Source: Diadema setosum (taxonomy: Eukaryota > Echinodermata > Echinoidea > Diadematoida > Diadematidae). From it: a stretch of DNA of 64,000 bases. This document shows positions 1 through 12,573 of this stretch, in pieces. A program made the position numbers and the translations under genes. The notes beneath the pieces are model-generated. The model searched no databases and was not told where the DNA came from. It saw nothing but the letters and a program-made list of their open reading frames with translations. The first letter of the stretch is position 1; every line of letters starts with the position of its first letter. The stretch is from NCBI GenBank assembly GCA_033980235.1, contig CM067079.1:30432647-30496646 (forward strand). Direction: 5' to 3'.

Positions 1-2688
1 TATTTCCATAGGTAAATTTTTTTTTTCTTGAAAATATACACGCCCGCAAGGATTTATCCACTTTCACAAGTAAGTCGACGTAATATTTTTGTTGTTTCTT
101 ATATCTATTAAGACAAACTTGCTTCAATGATAATGATGATTACTTTTATGTCATATAGCTTTCAAAGTGTTTATCTGTAGCAGAAGCAAAACACATATTT
201 TTGATTTATATATATATTGAAGAACAAGAGGTGTTATGATGTTTCTTCATGACCTATGATATTTTAACGCTGACTTAAACTGTCGTTGGAAATCCGACAA
301 ATCAGAGTCTATCACTATGTTGTAAATTCTCTTCCTTCTTATTCATTTCCATTTCTACAAAACTATCGTCATCATCGTCACCATCGAAGGTCAAAAGAGA
401 CAATTCTGGGGATGAAACAAAAGATGTAAGTGACCAAGCCAGGAGACTGATCGTATAGCATTGTACTCTTTCCTATAGATCACCGTGATAGACAGTTATT
501 TGCTTTTTAAGTACAACTGTACCTCATCATGTCTTGGGAACAGCTAGATGTGTATTTTAAATGAGTGTAGATTTATATAGGACTTTCAATTCTCTATTCC
601 AAATGATTAGCACGTTCTATTTTTTTTTTTTTTTTGCTAATGCTATCATTCATATCTTTCTATTCCTTTTTGTTTGCTAATGAAGAAGGAAGAGGGCCTA
701 GTAGTATTGTCATTAAAGAACATCAAATTAAAAAGAAAATTAGTTGAAATCCCTCATGACGGTTGGAAGTGGATGACGAACGATTACTTGTCACTCCGAA
801 GGTGTCACGCACACATCGTTCTCTGATTAAACATTATTGCAAGTAATTGACCACTCCTGTTCCCATTGATCATTCAATGCTGCTAACTAGGTCAGGTTTG
901 TGTCCACGGTCCGAGAGGAAATACTATGGGTGTAATGATTATTTAAACTATTAATGATTCACTGAGTAATTTCACCTTTGGTTGGAAAATAGAAGTGACA
1001 GAGAAAGAGAGGTTGACAGATATATTATTAGGGAGAGAAAGAGAGAGAAAATAAATACATAAAAACCGATCATTTAAGAAAAAGAGGGAGAGAGGGAGAA
1101 ATAACCGAGACACGGAGATGTGGAAATTTATTTTCACCTACCGTACCTTTCGGAAGAGCCGTAAGTAGGAATAAGTGACTAATTTTAGGCAGCGGCCGTA
1201 GCGAGACACACATCACTAAAAGGGAATATCGGCGACGATATGTGGACAACCTTGAATGTGTCATGCCTAAATCCTTCTCATTTTAAGTCTGTCAGTACCA
1301 CTGTCGCCTGTTACTGCTCTAGAAGTCAAAGCTATTTTAAAGTAATGGTGCTGGAATGGGTTAAGTCCAAGATAAGAATTGCACTGTTCAGAGAAAGTGA
1401 CATGTTGATAAGGAAGATTTGCTTAGGTGAGGTAGAAAGTTGAAGAGGGAGTTGATGTTGATGCTGAGTATCAGGGAACAGTAGAGGTAGAGGGTTAGGT
1501 CTAGGTTAGAGGATTCTTGGAGTGGTGAAGACAAAGAGAGAAAGAGGAGGGGGAGAATAGGAAGGCAATTAAGCAGCAAGAGATAAGATTGCAATTCATG
1601 GAGGAAAATAATCAGGGTATAGGGTTCGGACTGAACGGAGGTGTGAATGTGGGTGTGTGTGAGGTCTCGGTAGACTTTGTGTAGGATTTGAGGTTAGGCA
1701 AGAAGCACGATGTCTTTCATGTCCATGATGTCAATGAAGCTTTTGTTTACCTTTTCTGGCATTATATTTTCGCACGTAAGTCTCTGAGGCGAGTTTAATA
1801 TCAAGAAGAATGTTCTCGTCTTTTGTTATGTGAGGTGAGATGATATGAGTAGTAAAAGCATGCACGGGCTTTTGAGTTGAAACGTCTACAGTCTGACTGA
1901 ACTTTGTTGTTTGACGTGTTTATTTTTTTCTTTTGACCTGTCCTACAATCCCGTCTTCACGTCCCCTATTTACACTCTCCCACTTCATATCACACCTCCC
2001 TACTTCCGTCCAATTTTTTTTCTCTCTCTCTCCCTCCTTCCCTCTCTCTCCCCTACCCCCCCCCCCTCTCAATCCCCATCCCTTTGTCTCTATTTGTTTT
2101 CCTCCTTATGTACTATTTACTCTCTAAATGCGCTATTTAGCACGGGACAATGAAACTCAACTTTCCGATTATCACCTTTTTTTTTATAGTTTGCTTCTGT
2201 TTGCTGTCTCGTTCATTTCTCGCTCATAAAGTCATTTTGTTGAACGTGTAAATGGTAATTCCTTTCTCAGAAGGAAAACACAATTCATACGTCGAAGTTG
2301 ATTTCTCTCCACTTGTAAGCAGAGATCAGCGGGACTTGAAGTCAGTCCAGGGCAGGTTATTTTTTCCTCGGTCTTACATGGGTGATTAATCACATATTTT
2401 TCAGGCGTTGCCCCGACAGTTTAGGCTGACCTCACCCTTAGCTTTCCTCTCCAAACGAGCTTTTACCTCGCTATGCTGCTCTACAGCGTACAGCACCAAA
2501 TCATTGCTTGTGAACAGAAAGACTTAGTCGCCAAATTGCCTTCATCATGCTAATCTATGCAAATGAATAATTATTCAACCAAAATGATAATCGTTTGAAA
2601 TAATGATCGTTATATTTTTTTCAATCAATCATTCAATCATAGTTAGTATATTGCACAAATTCTCTATAAGAAGGGATTTTAACATTGT
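1..2688. other. non-coding, no gene recognised
   Basis: No open frame here resembles a known protein; the longest are about 60-80 codons and lie in low-complexity DNA. Purine-rich sequence runs from about 980 to 1110 (GAGA-type) and C/T-rich sequence from about 1975 to 2110. There is a T run near 620. Nothing else was supported. Confidence 0.6.
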
Positions 2689-3170
2689 TTAAGGGACACG
2701 TTCACCGTAATATACATGTGGATTGAGTGAATGCAACAATGTCAGTAGAAGACGACTGAAAGTTTGAAGAAAATCGGACAACCAGTTCAAAAGTTATGAA
2801 TTTTGGAAGTTTCAGTGCCGCCATCATTGGAAAAGAAGACTGGTTTAGTTTTTGATGTCACATGTGTCAATTGTGAACAATATATAGGAAAATATTTATA
2901 AATGATATAGGCCTATATTCAAGATATTTTCATTTTTTCGCATAGGCATGGGGTCGGTAACAAATCGAGAGAATGTGTACTTTTCAAAAAAGAATGACAT
3001 TTTGTGGAATTCTCTTTAAATTTTTATATCGTTCTATATACGCATATGACACCACAAACTATAGCAGCCTTCTGCAATGACTGCACATAAACTTTACATT
3101 TTCATAACGTTTGAATGGATTGTCCATTTTTGTTCAAACTTGCACTGATGTGTTCATTGATTGAGGGTCC
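2689..3170. mobile_element. diverged TTAA-type fold-back MITE
   Basis: The left end begins TTAAGGGACA. A stretch at about 2717-2810 (TGGATTGAGTGAATGCAACA, then GAAAGTTTGAAGAAAATCGG) matches the arms of the well-preserved element at 63112-63688. The right part (about 3070-3170), read in reverse complement, carries the same words in the same order, so the copy is an imperfect inverted repeat. The exact right end is unclear and no terminal TTAA was found there. There is no transposase frame; it is a non-autonomous relic. Confidence 0.6.
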
Positions 3171-3244
3171 CATATCGTACAAGCTCTGCTTCTTAGTGGG
3201 ACCCTCCATTTCCATCCCCATCCTTAGTTAACTTGTATTATACG

Positions 3245-3245
<1 letters not shown>

Positions 3246-3292
<47 letters not shown>
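3246..3292. repeat. (AT)n microsatellite
   Basis: Uninterrupted alternating AT for about 47 bases. The YIYIY-type frame across it is an artefact of the repeat. Confidence 0.95.
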
Positions 3293-3294
<2 letters not shown>

Positions 3295-5980
3295 ACAAAG
3301 ATATAATTGTGGGTTTTTTTTTCATCTGCTACTCATTTTCTTATGTACTTTTTTTTTAAATCACATCCTGCAATTATTACAAATATCCGGTGCATATACA
3401 TTGTATATAATTTCTTTGTTTATTTGATGAGAGTGAAAATGAATTTAAATATTGAATCTTGAATACTGCAGCATTCTGTAAATCCACTTGTATATTTGAA
3501 CTTGTCCTTTACACAGGAGAGGGAGTTGGTTATCTCAAGAAGAATAAAATTGAATGAATATCAGGATACATTTATATAAGTGTGTGTATGTGTGTGTTCG
3601 CGCTTATGCCTTCAGTTTTTTAAGGTATAAAAAATTACACAATAAATTGGTGAAGAAAATATAATAAACTTCTATTATTGGAAATTGAAAATATTTCGAC
3701 ATATTCGTCAAAATAACATAAGAGGATCACAACTAAAACCAATAAGATATATGAAAACCTGAGGGGAAGAACTAATACGTAAAGTGATATACCTGATCTA
3801 ACTCAGCCAGGTTTGTTGACCCAAGGGAACGAGGTGTTCATCATTGGAACAGATGATGAGTAACTTGGCCCGACCAAATCCCCACAAATCCAGGCTCGAT
3901 AAACCCTCTAATGCTTGTTTTCGGGATGAGCGATGCGCCAGTTTCGCGGAGTTTCCACTGAGTCACCCGGTTGGAAAGTGTTGTCTGCCTTCAAGTGATA
4001 TCAGTTTGGTACGCCCTGGAAAGACACGGGGGTTAAAGGAATACATGGCATGCCAAGCAGCCAAGGAAGAGTATGGTATTCCGTAAAAGTAAATGAAAGA
4101 TAACAGTGAGATCGCCAATACTTTAAGAAAAATCATACAAATAATAATTAGAAAGAAGAGCAATCTCACAGGTGGTAAATTTGTCAACTTGACGTCGATC
4201 AGACGACTTTTGGTAGTTGCTCTGTCGCGTGAATGTAGATATACTTGACAGAAACATCATAATTGCATAAATTGTGTTTTTAGAGCACGTGTGTGGAAGA
4301 AGATGTACTGCATGCACGCTTGCTAATTTGTTTGCTTTGATTTCAGAATAGAAATTTACCATTATGCCAATAGACTATCCAGTACATCCAGACATTCTAT
4401 ATTATACTCTACAGCAATACAGCAATGATGTTTGGGTTCATTTGAAATGAGTAATTGAATATCTCATAAGACACAGAAGAACAGTTCACTGGTGTGGGAA
4501 GTATAAAAAAGACAATTTCCGGAAATGGTTGGTGAAGATTTTCGATTCTTCCATTTTGCGTTTGATGGTTATGATTACGGGAAACGCATCATAATTTGTA
4601 AGAAACACATGTCTGAGGTGATTTGTTTTTCTTTTTCTAAATCTTTACAAACACGTGGTGTATTCTTGGTTTGTTGATTTTGATGAAAAGCATTTTAAAT
4701 ACTATTTTTTTTAACAAGACTATATTCGATCTGTGAAGTTTTAAGCCCTCAGTTGAAACTAACGACCTCTCGAAGTGAGGAAAGTTCGTGGTGCATTACG
4801 GTTTCAAAATAATGATGTATATCATGTCCTTGATAGGCCTATACACTTCAAATCAATTTTTTATCAAACGTAGTACAGTAACATTAATCTATGCTTTCAT
4901 ATCTCATAGAAATTAAACGGTTTTTCGTGCAGAATCTTTGAATGTTTAAAGCAGATATATAGCGTCATACAAAATTTAAAAATATTCCATTCTTTACTAT
5001 AGTGCTATACCGAGTTCTCGAATTACGACTGATTTAAGTTTGATTAATGGTTAGATAAGACTCCAGTCGCTTTACAGTTGTCTGTGAAAGTGCCTGGCAT
5101 GTGTCGCAATATCAAATGATTTATTTGATTGTTACACGATAATATTGTCATTCCTCTATGCTGTAACTGACTGTGTTGGTTTGTTGACGACACGTCAGCT
5201 TTTGTAATGTGACGTCAGACGACATCTTCAGATAAACTTTGTAGGCTTGTGCAGGAATGATTACGGCAATATATTCACATTTGTCACTGTAAAACTGTAG
5301 ACTACAATTGCTATCACAATTTGGGTTTCTAATTGTGTTCTAAAGCTTTACAAAAGTCCAAAAACCTTTAAAAAAAAGACTCTGTTAAGCGTTGGAATTG
5401 CGCCAAGTGATGGCGTCTACCCGTCAATTCGTTTACAGAAAATGCTCACGACGTAACATTTGTCTTTCACGATACAGCTGACCGTTGTGTCCAAAGTCGC
5501 TGTCAAGGGTTTGACGTCTTTGCATTGTTACGTCACTACTTTGTGGATTTGGTAAATTTCCATGAGGTTTGTCTATCCATCTCGACTGTTGCTTGAGTGT
5601 GGAGAGTCTATCCATATTTTAGGTTGTACGTGAATGTGTGCAGGTATTTTCGCTGACAACCGGATGCCAACTGTGTGGCGGAAGCTGTAGGGAGTTCAGA
5701 ATTGCAATTTTGGGCTTGACAAAAAGGAGTGAAAATAGATTTGGGGAAATTGATGACTTTTTATGATCCATGTAATGACAAAAGATAAATGAGCTCACGT
5801 GTCGAGCAATAACAGTGGGTCGCTTTTGAGAGTTAAGGATATTTTGAGTAAACTTAGTCAAGAATAATCTGCTAATGGTATGTACTTTGTGTTGATCGAA
5901 ATCAATTCACTATTGGTCAGTGTTAACGCTTTTTAATGCATGAATTTTAGGCCAATTTCATAACAAGTTGATAATAACTC
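3293..5980. other. non-coding, no gene recognised
   Basis: Mostly AT-rich unique-looking DNA. The stretch 3800-4090 is less AT-rich and holds an 80-codon frame that matches nothing I know. A perfect palindromic CRE (TGACGTCA) lies at 5210-5217. AATAAAATTGAATGAAT near 3544 resembles a retroposon 3' tail. Confidence 0.5.
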
Positions 5981-5981
5981 A

Positions 5982-6063
5982 TGCTGGAATGGTAGTTGTC
6001 ATGGTAATGACAAGAATCCAGCTTCCTGATTGGCTGTTGCTATGGCAAGTTGCCATTCCAGCA
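5982..6063. promoter_or_regulatory. possible paired X-box (RFX) motifs with CCAAT box
   Basis: Two imperfect X-box-like palindromes, GTTGTCATGGTAAT (5995-6008) and GTTGCTATGGCAAG (6036-6049), fit the GTNRYY-AT-RRYAAC pattern bound by RFX factors except at the last base. An inverted CCAAT box (ATTGG, 6029-6033) lies between them. The whole block is also an imperfect inverted repeat bounded by GCTGGAATGG and CCATTCCAGC. Regulatory function is inference; no downstream gene was recognised. Confidence 0.3.
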
Positions 6064-7122
6064 AGAGCTGCTCTCCTGACATCTTTTATGAAATGGGGCC
6101 CAGATCGCACTAGCCATATCTGTGACGATTCCTTGAAAACAAGAGATTTGAGAAGTCATTCTTTTTAACTTCTTTCCCATGTATATGGAATCACATTATC
6201 ATTTTTTTTTTATATCAAGTAAATGGTATGAGTGAGTATTACCTGTGTTTTTGCTTTTAGGGGCATGTTGACTATGATAGATATATACATAACATTATAA
6301 TTCAGTCAATCATACGGATACCTTAGCGTGCGTTTATTCCATATGAATGATGGAATGTGTGCTTGCACTCTTTCGTAAGGTGATTACTGAGATTGCAATA
6401 CACAAACTTCTATTGAGTATGATAAGGTCAGTGTACTGACAGTGACTGAAAGGCGATGAGGCGCCGTCTGTCACTCGCCAATTGTTACATCACACTAGAC
6501 CATGGCGACAATTTTAATCGCTCTATGGAATCACACACCGCAGTATAATGAATATTTGAACAAAAAAAAAACAAAAAAAAAAATCAGTACTATACCGCAG
6601 CATGACAGACTATGAGCGCCATGCAGTCGTTGATATATTATTCTGATTGTCAATTCACTGATACTTTGTCTTCAAGTGCGAGCTGTTTCATTATCACAAA
6701 CACCATTAGTAGACTACTTTCTGACCCAAATCTATGGACTGCATCACCACAGCGTCTGAGCATGTTGGCTCTACGCCCAACATCACCTATCTTCTATTTA
6801 GGTGTGGTTTTGCGTCATTGACAGTGATAGTGATGGTACTTCTGCTATCCAGTATTATGAAGTCCCTGCGTGGGTGTTGTTGTTTGTCGCTGCTTGTTTG
6901 TGCACTTCTTAGAACTTGCAAAATTCTCTTTGCACGCGAAACAACTAATCTCTTGTTTCCACATTCCATTTTCATCATCATGCAAGCATCATTGCATGTT
7001 TGGCTGTTCACAGTACGGCTTGTTCATTTATACATTATTCTTTATGAGGAATGAATGTGTGCAAATGGTCAGGCAGGAGGTAGGCTAGATACGTCAGTGT
7101 TTTGAAAGTTCTGGTATAGAAC
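6064..7122. other. non-coding, no gene recognised
   Basis: No recognisable gene. Overlapping short frames at 6612-7088 have no family features. An A-rich run lies at about 6560-6582. Confidence 0.5.
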
Positions 7123-7158
7123 ACCCCCCCCCCCCCCGCCCCCCCCCCCCAAAAAAAA

Positions 7159-7191
<33 letters not shown>

Positions 7192-7192
7192 G
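7123..7192. repeat. poly-C tract followed by (TAA)n
   Basis: A C run of about 28 bases broken by a single G (7123-7150), then eight A, then about ten ATA/TAA units to 7192. Length is likely to be unstable and error-prone in assembly. Confidence 0.9.
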
Positions 7193-10018
7193 AGATATAA
7201 ATATGATAGCAAACTGACAAAAGCAATTATAAATGATAAATCATGAGCATAAAACTGTCATTCCAGAATTTTGTACAAATAAACACACACACATCCGAAT
7301 ACATATTATACAAGTACACTCATACTTTTGTTTTATGATAATCTTTATTTGAGTTTCATTCAATATCAGGTCCATGTTGACAATGAAATTAATATGAACA
7401 ACAACTAAACAAAAAGCAGCTGTATTCTTCTTTCTTGTGCTGCTAAATCATTTTGTTCCAACATACTGTACAATATATTTTGTTTTGTTTCTTTTACATA
7501 CATAGACACGCACACAAACGCACACACACACATACACACACATACAAACATAAGACCTTCATGCATCCCATACCAAATTCGACGTTCAAAGAATCAATCC
7601 TGTACCTCTTTTTGTTAATTATTTGCCCTACTCACTAAAGTCAAAGGAAACACAAATATATTTCTTTTAAATGATGAGGGTTTTGCATTCAGTTATGTTT
7701 TCATGTATTACAAGATCTAATCGTTGACAGTAAATGCGGCATGATCATGACAATCTCACGTAGATTAAATGTTTAAAATTGACCAAACACTTTGGGACTT
7801 GGGAACACCTTGTTAACACACAGAATAACAATCAAAGATATTTGCATGGATTTTGAATTGGAGACTTGTACCTGTCAAATTCTCACCTTTTTGTCTTTCC
7901 TTCTCTCTTTCATTTGACGAAAATAATTTAATCTTTCTCAAGGAGAAAGAGAAAGAGAGGGAGGGGGATAAATAACCAAAATAAAAACACTGCCTAGTCG
8001 TCAAACCGTTCTTGGCACGCTATTCGACGGGGAATAGTAAGGACCTCTGGAACTGTCTTCCAGACAAACACGGGCCTAGATATTCCTTAAATAGCTCTTC
8101 TTAAACTTATCCAGTCTGCTGAAAGCATGTGAACTGCAGACACAAAAGAAATTGAAGATGGCAAACAGACTGAAATGAACTTCCACAACAGCTTCAATCA
8201 GTACACATATAGGTTTTGTCTGTTTGCAAACGTTTCCTCGGGTAAACTAGTGAAAGGATACCACGTCGCACCCCTTTCACTATTGGTAATAATCAGTCGG
8301 TCAAAGTTGTTTTTTTTTTTTGTGTGTGTGTGTGTGACTGATCTCCAAATGCAGTCGTTCGATTCCTCGTTTGGTAAAATCCTTACAAAAAAAAATATAT
8401 GTGTGTGTATATGTCCAAATGCAAATGGGATTTTGGCTGCAGAATTAAAGCTAGACATCCCTCATAGAATAGCACGATACCTGTCCCTATATATACAACC
8501 TCGAAAGTTTGCTTATAGCTATCATTGTTTGGTAAATAAAAAAAGTGTGTGTCTGTGTGTGTGTGTTTTACTGTGTTATATATTTCCAGTTATTTCTCTT
8601 TGCGTTAGTAAAGGTGTATCCTCAGTCTCCTCTTTCTTATCTTTATATCGAGACATCATAAACACGATCCCAATCTTCTAATTTCTACTAAACAGAGTAA
8701 ACTTTTGTTATCCCATCCGAGTTTACGACTTTACCAGTCGAAGGAGAATATCATCTTCATTCTCTGTTTGTTAGGAGCGATTGCGTGATTCCAGTTGGTA
8801 TATTTATTTCTTATATGATAATCGTCACAACATGAATAGATAAAGTTCTTTCAGCACAAGATTAAGTAACAACTATACCGCTCAATTCGGAAGCACTCTT
8901 AAGTATTATCATGGATTCCATGAATGTGCTATAATATTCATTACGCTTGTGATCATCTACGATATTACAAGTTACGGCAGATGGGGACCTATTTGTCATA
9001 ACTCATAATGATTCATAAAGACATGACATGAGTAGGACTTATTCCGCTAACAGAGCTCTCCAAACACCGACACTTTACGGGTGTTGACGTGCACTGTCGA
9101 CTTTTAACATTAGTTAGGGTGAAGTCAAACGATGGCGAGGCTAGAATCGAGCCTAAAGCCAGGATTTAAAACAATATCAATGACAGTTCATGCAGGAGAT
9201 ATCAGAAAACAGTAGGCCATTAACTTTGAAATGCACAATGATAAATCGATGGTTTCCTTCAAGAATATCATTGGGAATCTTCTTCCTCCAACCTACGAGA
9301 TTACAGAGATATATATATGGCAGCTGAATTATTCTATGGACCCACTGAATCTGCATTCTGGCTTCTTTTTCCTGAGCACTGTTTTTTATTATCCTCCTCC
9401 TCCTCCTCCATCTTCTGCTTCATTAATCTCCCCTGCCCACCTTCTCTAAATTTTCGTCTCCCTTTATTTGCAATTGCCCAGGGGGGAATTTCCCGAAGTT
9501 ACTGGATATTCATACCGTTAACAACTGTTCAACAGCTTTCCAAATAGTTTTATAGTACTATCATAACAATAACGATTGATTCGGTAACTAGAGGTGCAAT
9601 TTGGAAAATAAAAAATCATCAGAATGATGATTCTTCTTCCTATCTATTACAAGTAGTGCTCTGAAAATACGCTTTTATAAATTATGGTTAAATATACGTA
9701 GAATGAGGGTGAGTGTTTTAACTTTTTAAGAGAATCAGGGAAGAGCGAAAACAGAGGGTCATGATTTATCAACATGATCTCCAAACTCGTCTGCAGGGGC
9801 CTTAAATGTCGTGTTAGTCACACTGGTGACGACTATACAACTATTGTGATGTCATGCTGAAACAGCGCGAAAATTTAGGACATTTTGGCAGAGGAAGTGT
9901 TTTTTTTTTTCCCTTCTTCTTCTCCTTCCCTAAGTCTGTTCAGGGAGTCATGTCAATGCTGTCAAGCCAAGCACAAAGTTTCCCTTCTTTGTTTTCTAAC
10001 AATTACTCATCATGACAG
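7193..10018. other. non-coding with short GT/CA tracts
   Basis: Short CA-type tracts at about 7505-7550 and GT-type tracts at 8320-8336 and 8546-8566. CTCC repeats occur near 9393-9412. The 168-codon frame at 8175-8681 spans two GT tracts and has no domain I recognise, so I do not call it a gene. Confidence 0.5.
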
Positions 10019-10250
10019 GACTTGTCGCTCCGGCGACAAGAAAGTTAAAAGAGCTTTGATACGTCGGGCTGATTTATATCAATAATCATTTAAAGCTCCA
10101 GAAACAAACATTTCAATGATTCTATATCTAGCACTCACTTCATTTGCTGTCCTTTACTTCAGCTTCGGCGACAAGAATGTCAGAAAGACTTATGTCGGGA
10201 TGAGTTATATCAACCCTGTAAAGCTCGAGAAACAGACATTACAATAAATC
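10019..10250. repeat. diverged duplication, about 138-bp offset
   Basis: Copy one (10021 to about 10125) and copy two (about 10158-10250) share the same ordered words: CGGCGACAAGAA, then CGTCGGGCTGA or TGTCGGGATGA, then TTATATCAA, TAAAGCTC, AGAAACA and ACATT. Copy one starts with a perfect 8-bp hairpin, CTTGTCGC-TCCG-GCGACAAG (10021-10040), which is broken in copy two. Confidence 0.75.
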
Positions 10251-11270
10251 GACATGCCTTGTGATTCCTAATACAATCATGTATGAAACGCAGTAATTCG
10301 ATATGATGATTATCGTCACATGCTATTGATGATGATGAAACTGACAACTATATATTACGATAATATGACATTACAATTACGTTCCCTGTGAATCAATGTT
10401 ATTGTTTGAGCGCTTATTAAAAAAAAATAATAAGATTATTACCATGAAAAACGATGAAAATGTTAAATAAAATAATAACAGTTGCAATCACGATATTGTT
10501 GGTACATTATATAATTATGAAATAATATCAGTAACGATGATTATAATGATATTACAATAATTATCATTATCCAAATTGTAATAACCAATGCTAATATAAT
10601 CCACTGACGCCTCGGCCTATGTGTAGCACGTCTCTTTATAAAGACCTTGTCATTTTTTTCATACACCACCAGTCATAATTTTCGCCATTACAATTATCAT
10701 GAATAATTATCAATTTACTATCAGCATCATTGTCTTGTCACATGACGTATACTGTCGTTATTGTTGCTCATTTCTACGAAATAATTTTTTCAAAAACATC
10801 TCGCCACATATATGTATTCGAGGATCTCTCAAGCTTTGTGTTATTGCAACATAACAACACCTGGTGGGTATCCTTAAAGAGAGTTTAAGGTTGAGGGGAA
10901 AACGACATTAAAATTCATGCATGTTCCACTCTTCACAAAGCTATACGTGTACTGCATGAAAGCATGGTCACGCTCGGAAGCAGGTGATAGCAGGGAGTGT
11001 GGACGTCTAAAAAAGGGCTCGTTGTCACTTCGCTAGGTTGTCGACGTGGAGCATGATTCATAGAGCGACGACAACCTCACTCTTGCCCGATAACCATCTC
11101 GTGTTCCACTTGGCCCACGCAGCGATATGCCGTCTGGATATAGAACGCCGGAACCAAAACCAAAGAGGTGAGGGAATTGAGTCGAGCAGGAACCGATAAG
11201 AAATAAAAAATCAATAGGATATATAAATACACAAAGTATAAATAAATAAAGAATATATATAAATATGTAT
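10251..11270. other. non-coding, AT-rich
   Basis: Very AT-rich with many ATTAT and ATAAT words. No gene, RNA or structured repeat is supported. Confidence 0.5.
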
Positions 11271-11283
11271 TATATATATATAC

Positions 11284-11366
<83 letters not shown>
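11271..11366. repeat. (TA)n microsatellite
   Basis: About 95 bases of nearly pure TA, with two short ACATA interruptions near 11282-11290. Frames of alternating Ile and Tyr across it are artefacts. Confidence 0.95.
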
Positions 11367-11369
<3 letters not shown>

Positions 11370-12435
11370 CATACACTATAAATATATATTGTGTGTGTGT
11401 GCTTTGTACATAATAGACGTACACGTATACACTGCTTATTAAATTTCCACATTACGATTAAACTCGAATTGCTTGATAATCTTTAATGAGTTAGAAGGTC
11501 TATATGGATCCACAAGCTGCCAGACATAATAGGGGAACAACATCTCACAACTTTTAGAGCCGCACTATTTATGCGAGTGGGACATCATCGGGAATTTCTT
11601 CATCATGCACTATATAGTTTTCTTCTCTCTCTCTTCAAATATGCTTGAGGCTCTTTTACCTATAACTACCAAACGATTCCATGATTGCTCCTGCCCATCT
11701 TATCCAAGAATACCCATCAATTTATCAAAAAGAAATGGAGAGAGAGAGGAAAAAAAAAAAGGTTACATTGTCCTCAGTCTTGACGTGTGCAAAACACTGT
11801 GAAGCGATCTAGTTAACACCTGCTCTAAAGACATGCATTAGTACTTCCCATTGCTGATAATCGATGTTAATCCAGGGAGTGTTGTGATTCGTGTCCTTCC
11901 AAGAAGGCGGATATTGTTGTCTTCCTCATCAACAAGTAAACACAGCGATCATTCAGCAGACGCTGTCTCCCAACAGGACTTTTTAATAACCCTTCTTGTT
12001 TTTGTCCTTCTTTTTTAGCCGCTCTTCGTACAGAGATTGTTTTACCCTCCTCATGACATGCTCGACAGGCTTCGTTATAAGGTGAGAAGACTGATCGTGG
12101 CCTTGGTCAAACTTTAAAGGCCCGGGTTCAGCTTTCTTTTCATGCAATGTCTCTCAACAAGCACAAGGGTGAAAACGATAAGGTTAAAACATATATACCC
12201 ATAGAAATCACAATGCGATCATGTCTATCTCTGTTTCAACGTATGTATATATGCACTTTATGTCCAAAGTATTCGTGCGATTTCCAGTTCACTCCCCCTT
12301 TTCACACAATATCAGTGAGTAATAGTATGTAAAATGAAAAAGGCTAAGTACCGGCAAAATATATATTCATAACCATGATCAGACTTGAATGAAGTTAACT
12401 CACAACGTTCATGCGCGTATACCCAAGCACACACG
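11367..12435. other. non-coding, no gene recognised
   Basis: No supported gene. A 10-A run lies near 11751-11760. Nothing else stands out. Confidence 0.5.
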
Positions 12436-12530
12436 TAAACCAAAATAACAAAACAAAACAAAACAAACAATCAAAAAAACAAAATAAAACAAAAAAACAA
12501 CGCCAACACATACATACATACACACACGCA

Positions 12531-12568
<38 letters not shown>

Positions 12569-12573
12569 TACAC
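12436..12573. repeat. A/C-rich tract ending in (CA)n
   Basis: AAAAC-type low-complexity sequence (about 12440-12500) passes into CATA and then CA repeats with CG interruptions (about 12505-12573). Confidence 0.9.

Noticed and set aside
8175..8681. 168-codon plus frame as a host gene
   Set aside because: It crosses two GT microsatellites and a T run, with composition typical of chance frames; no family features.
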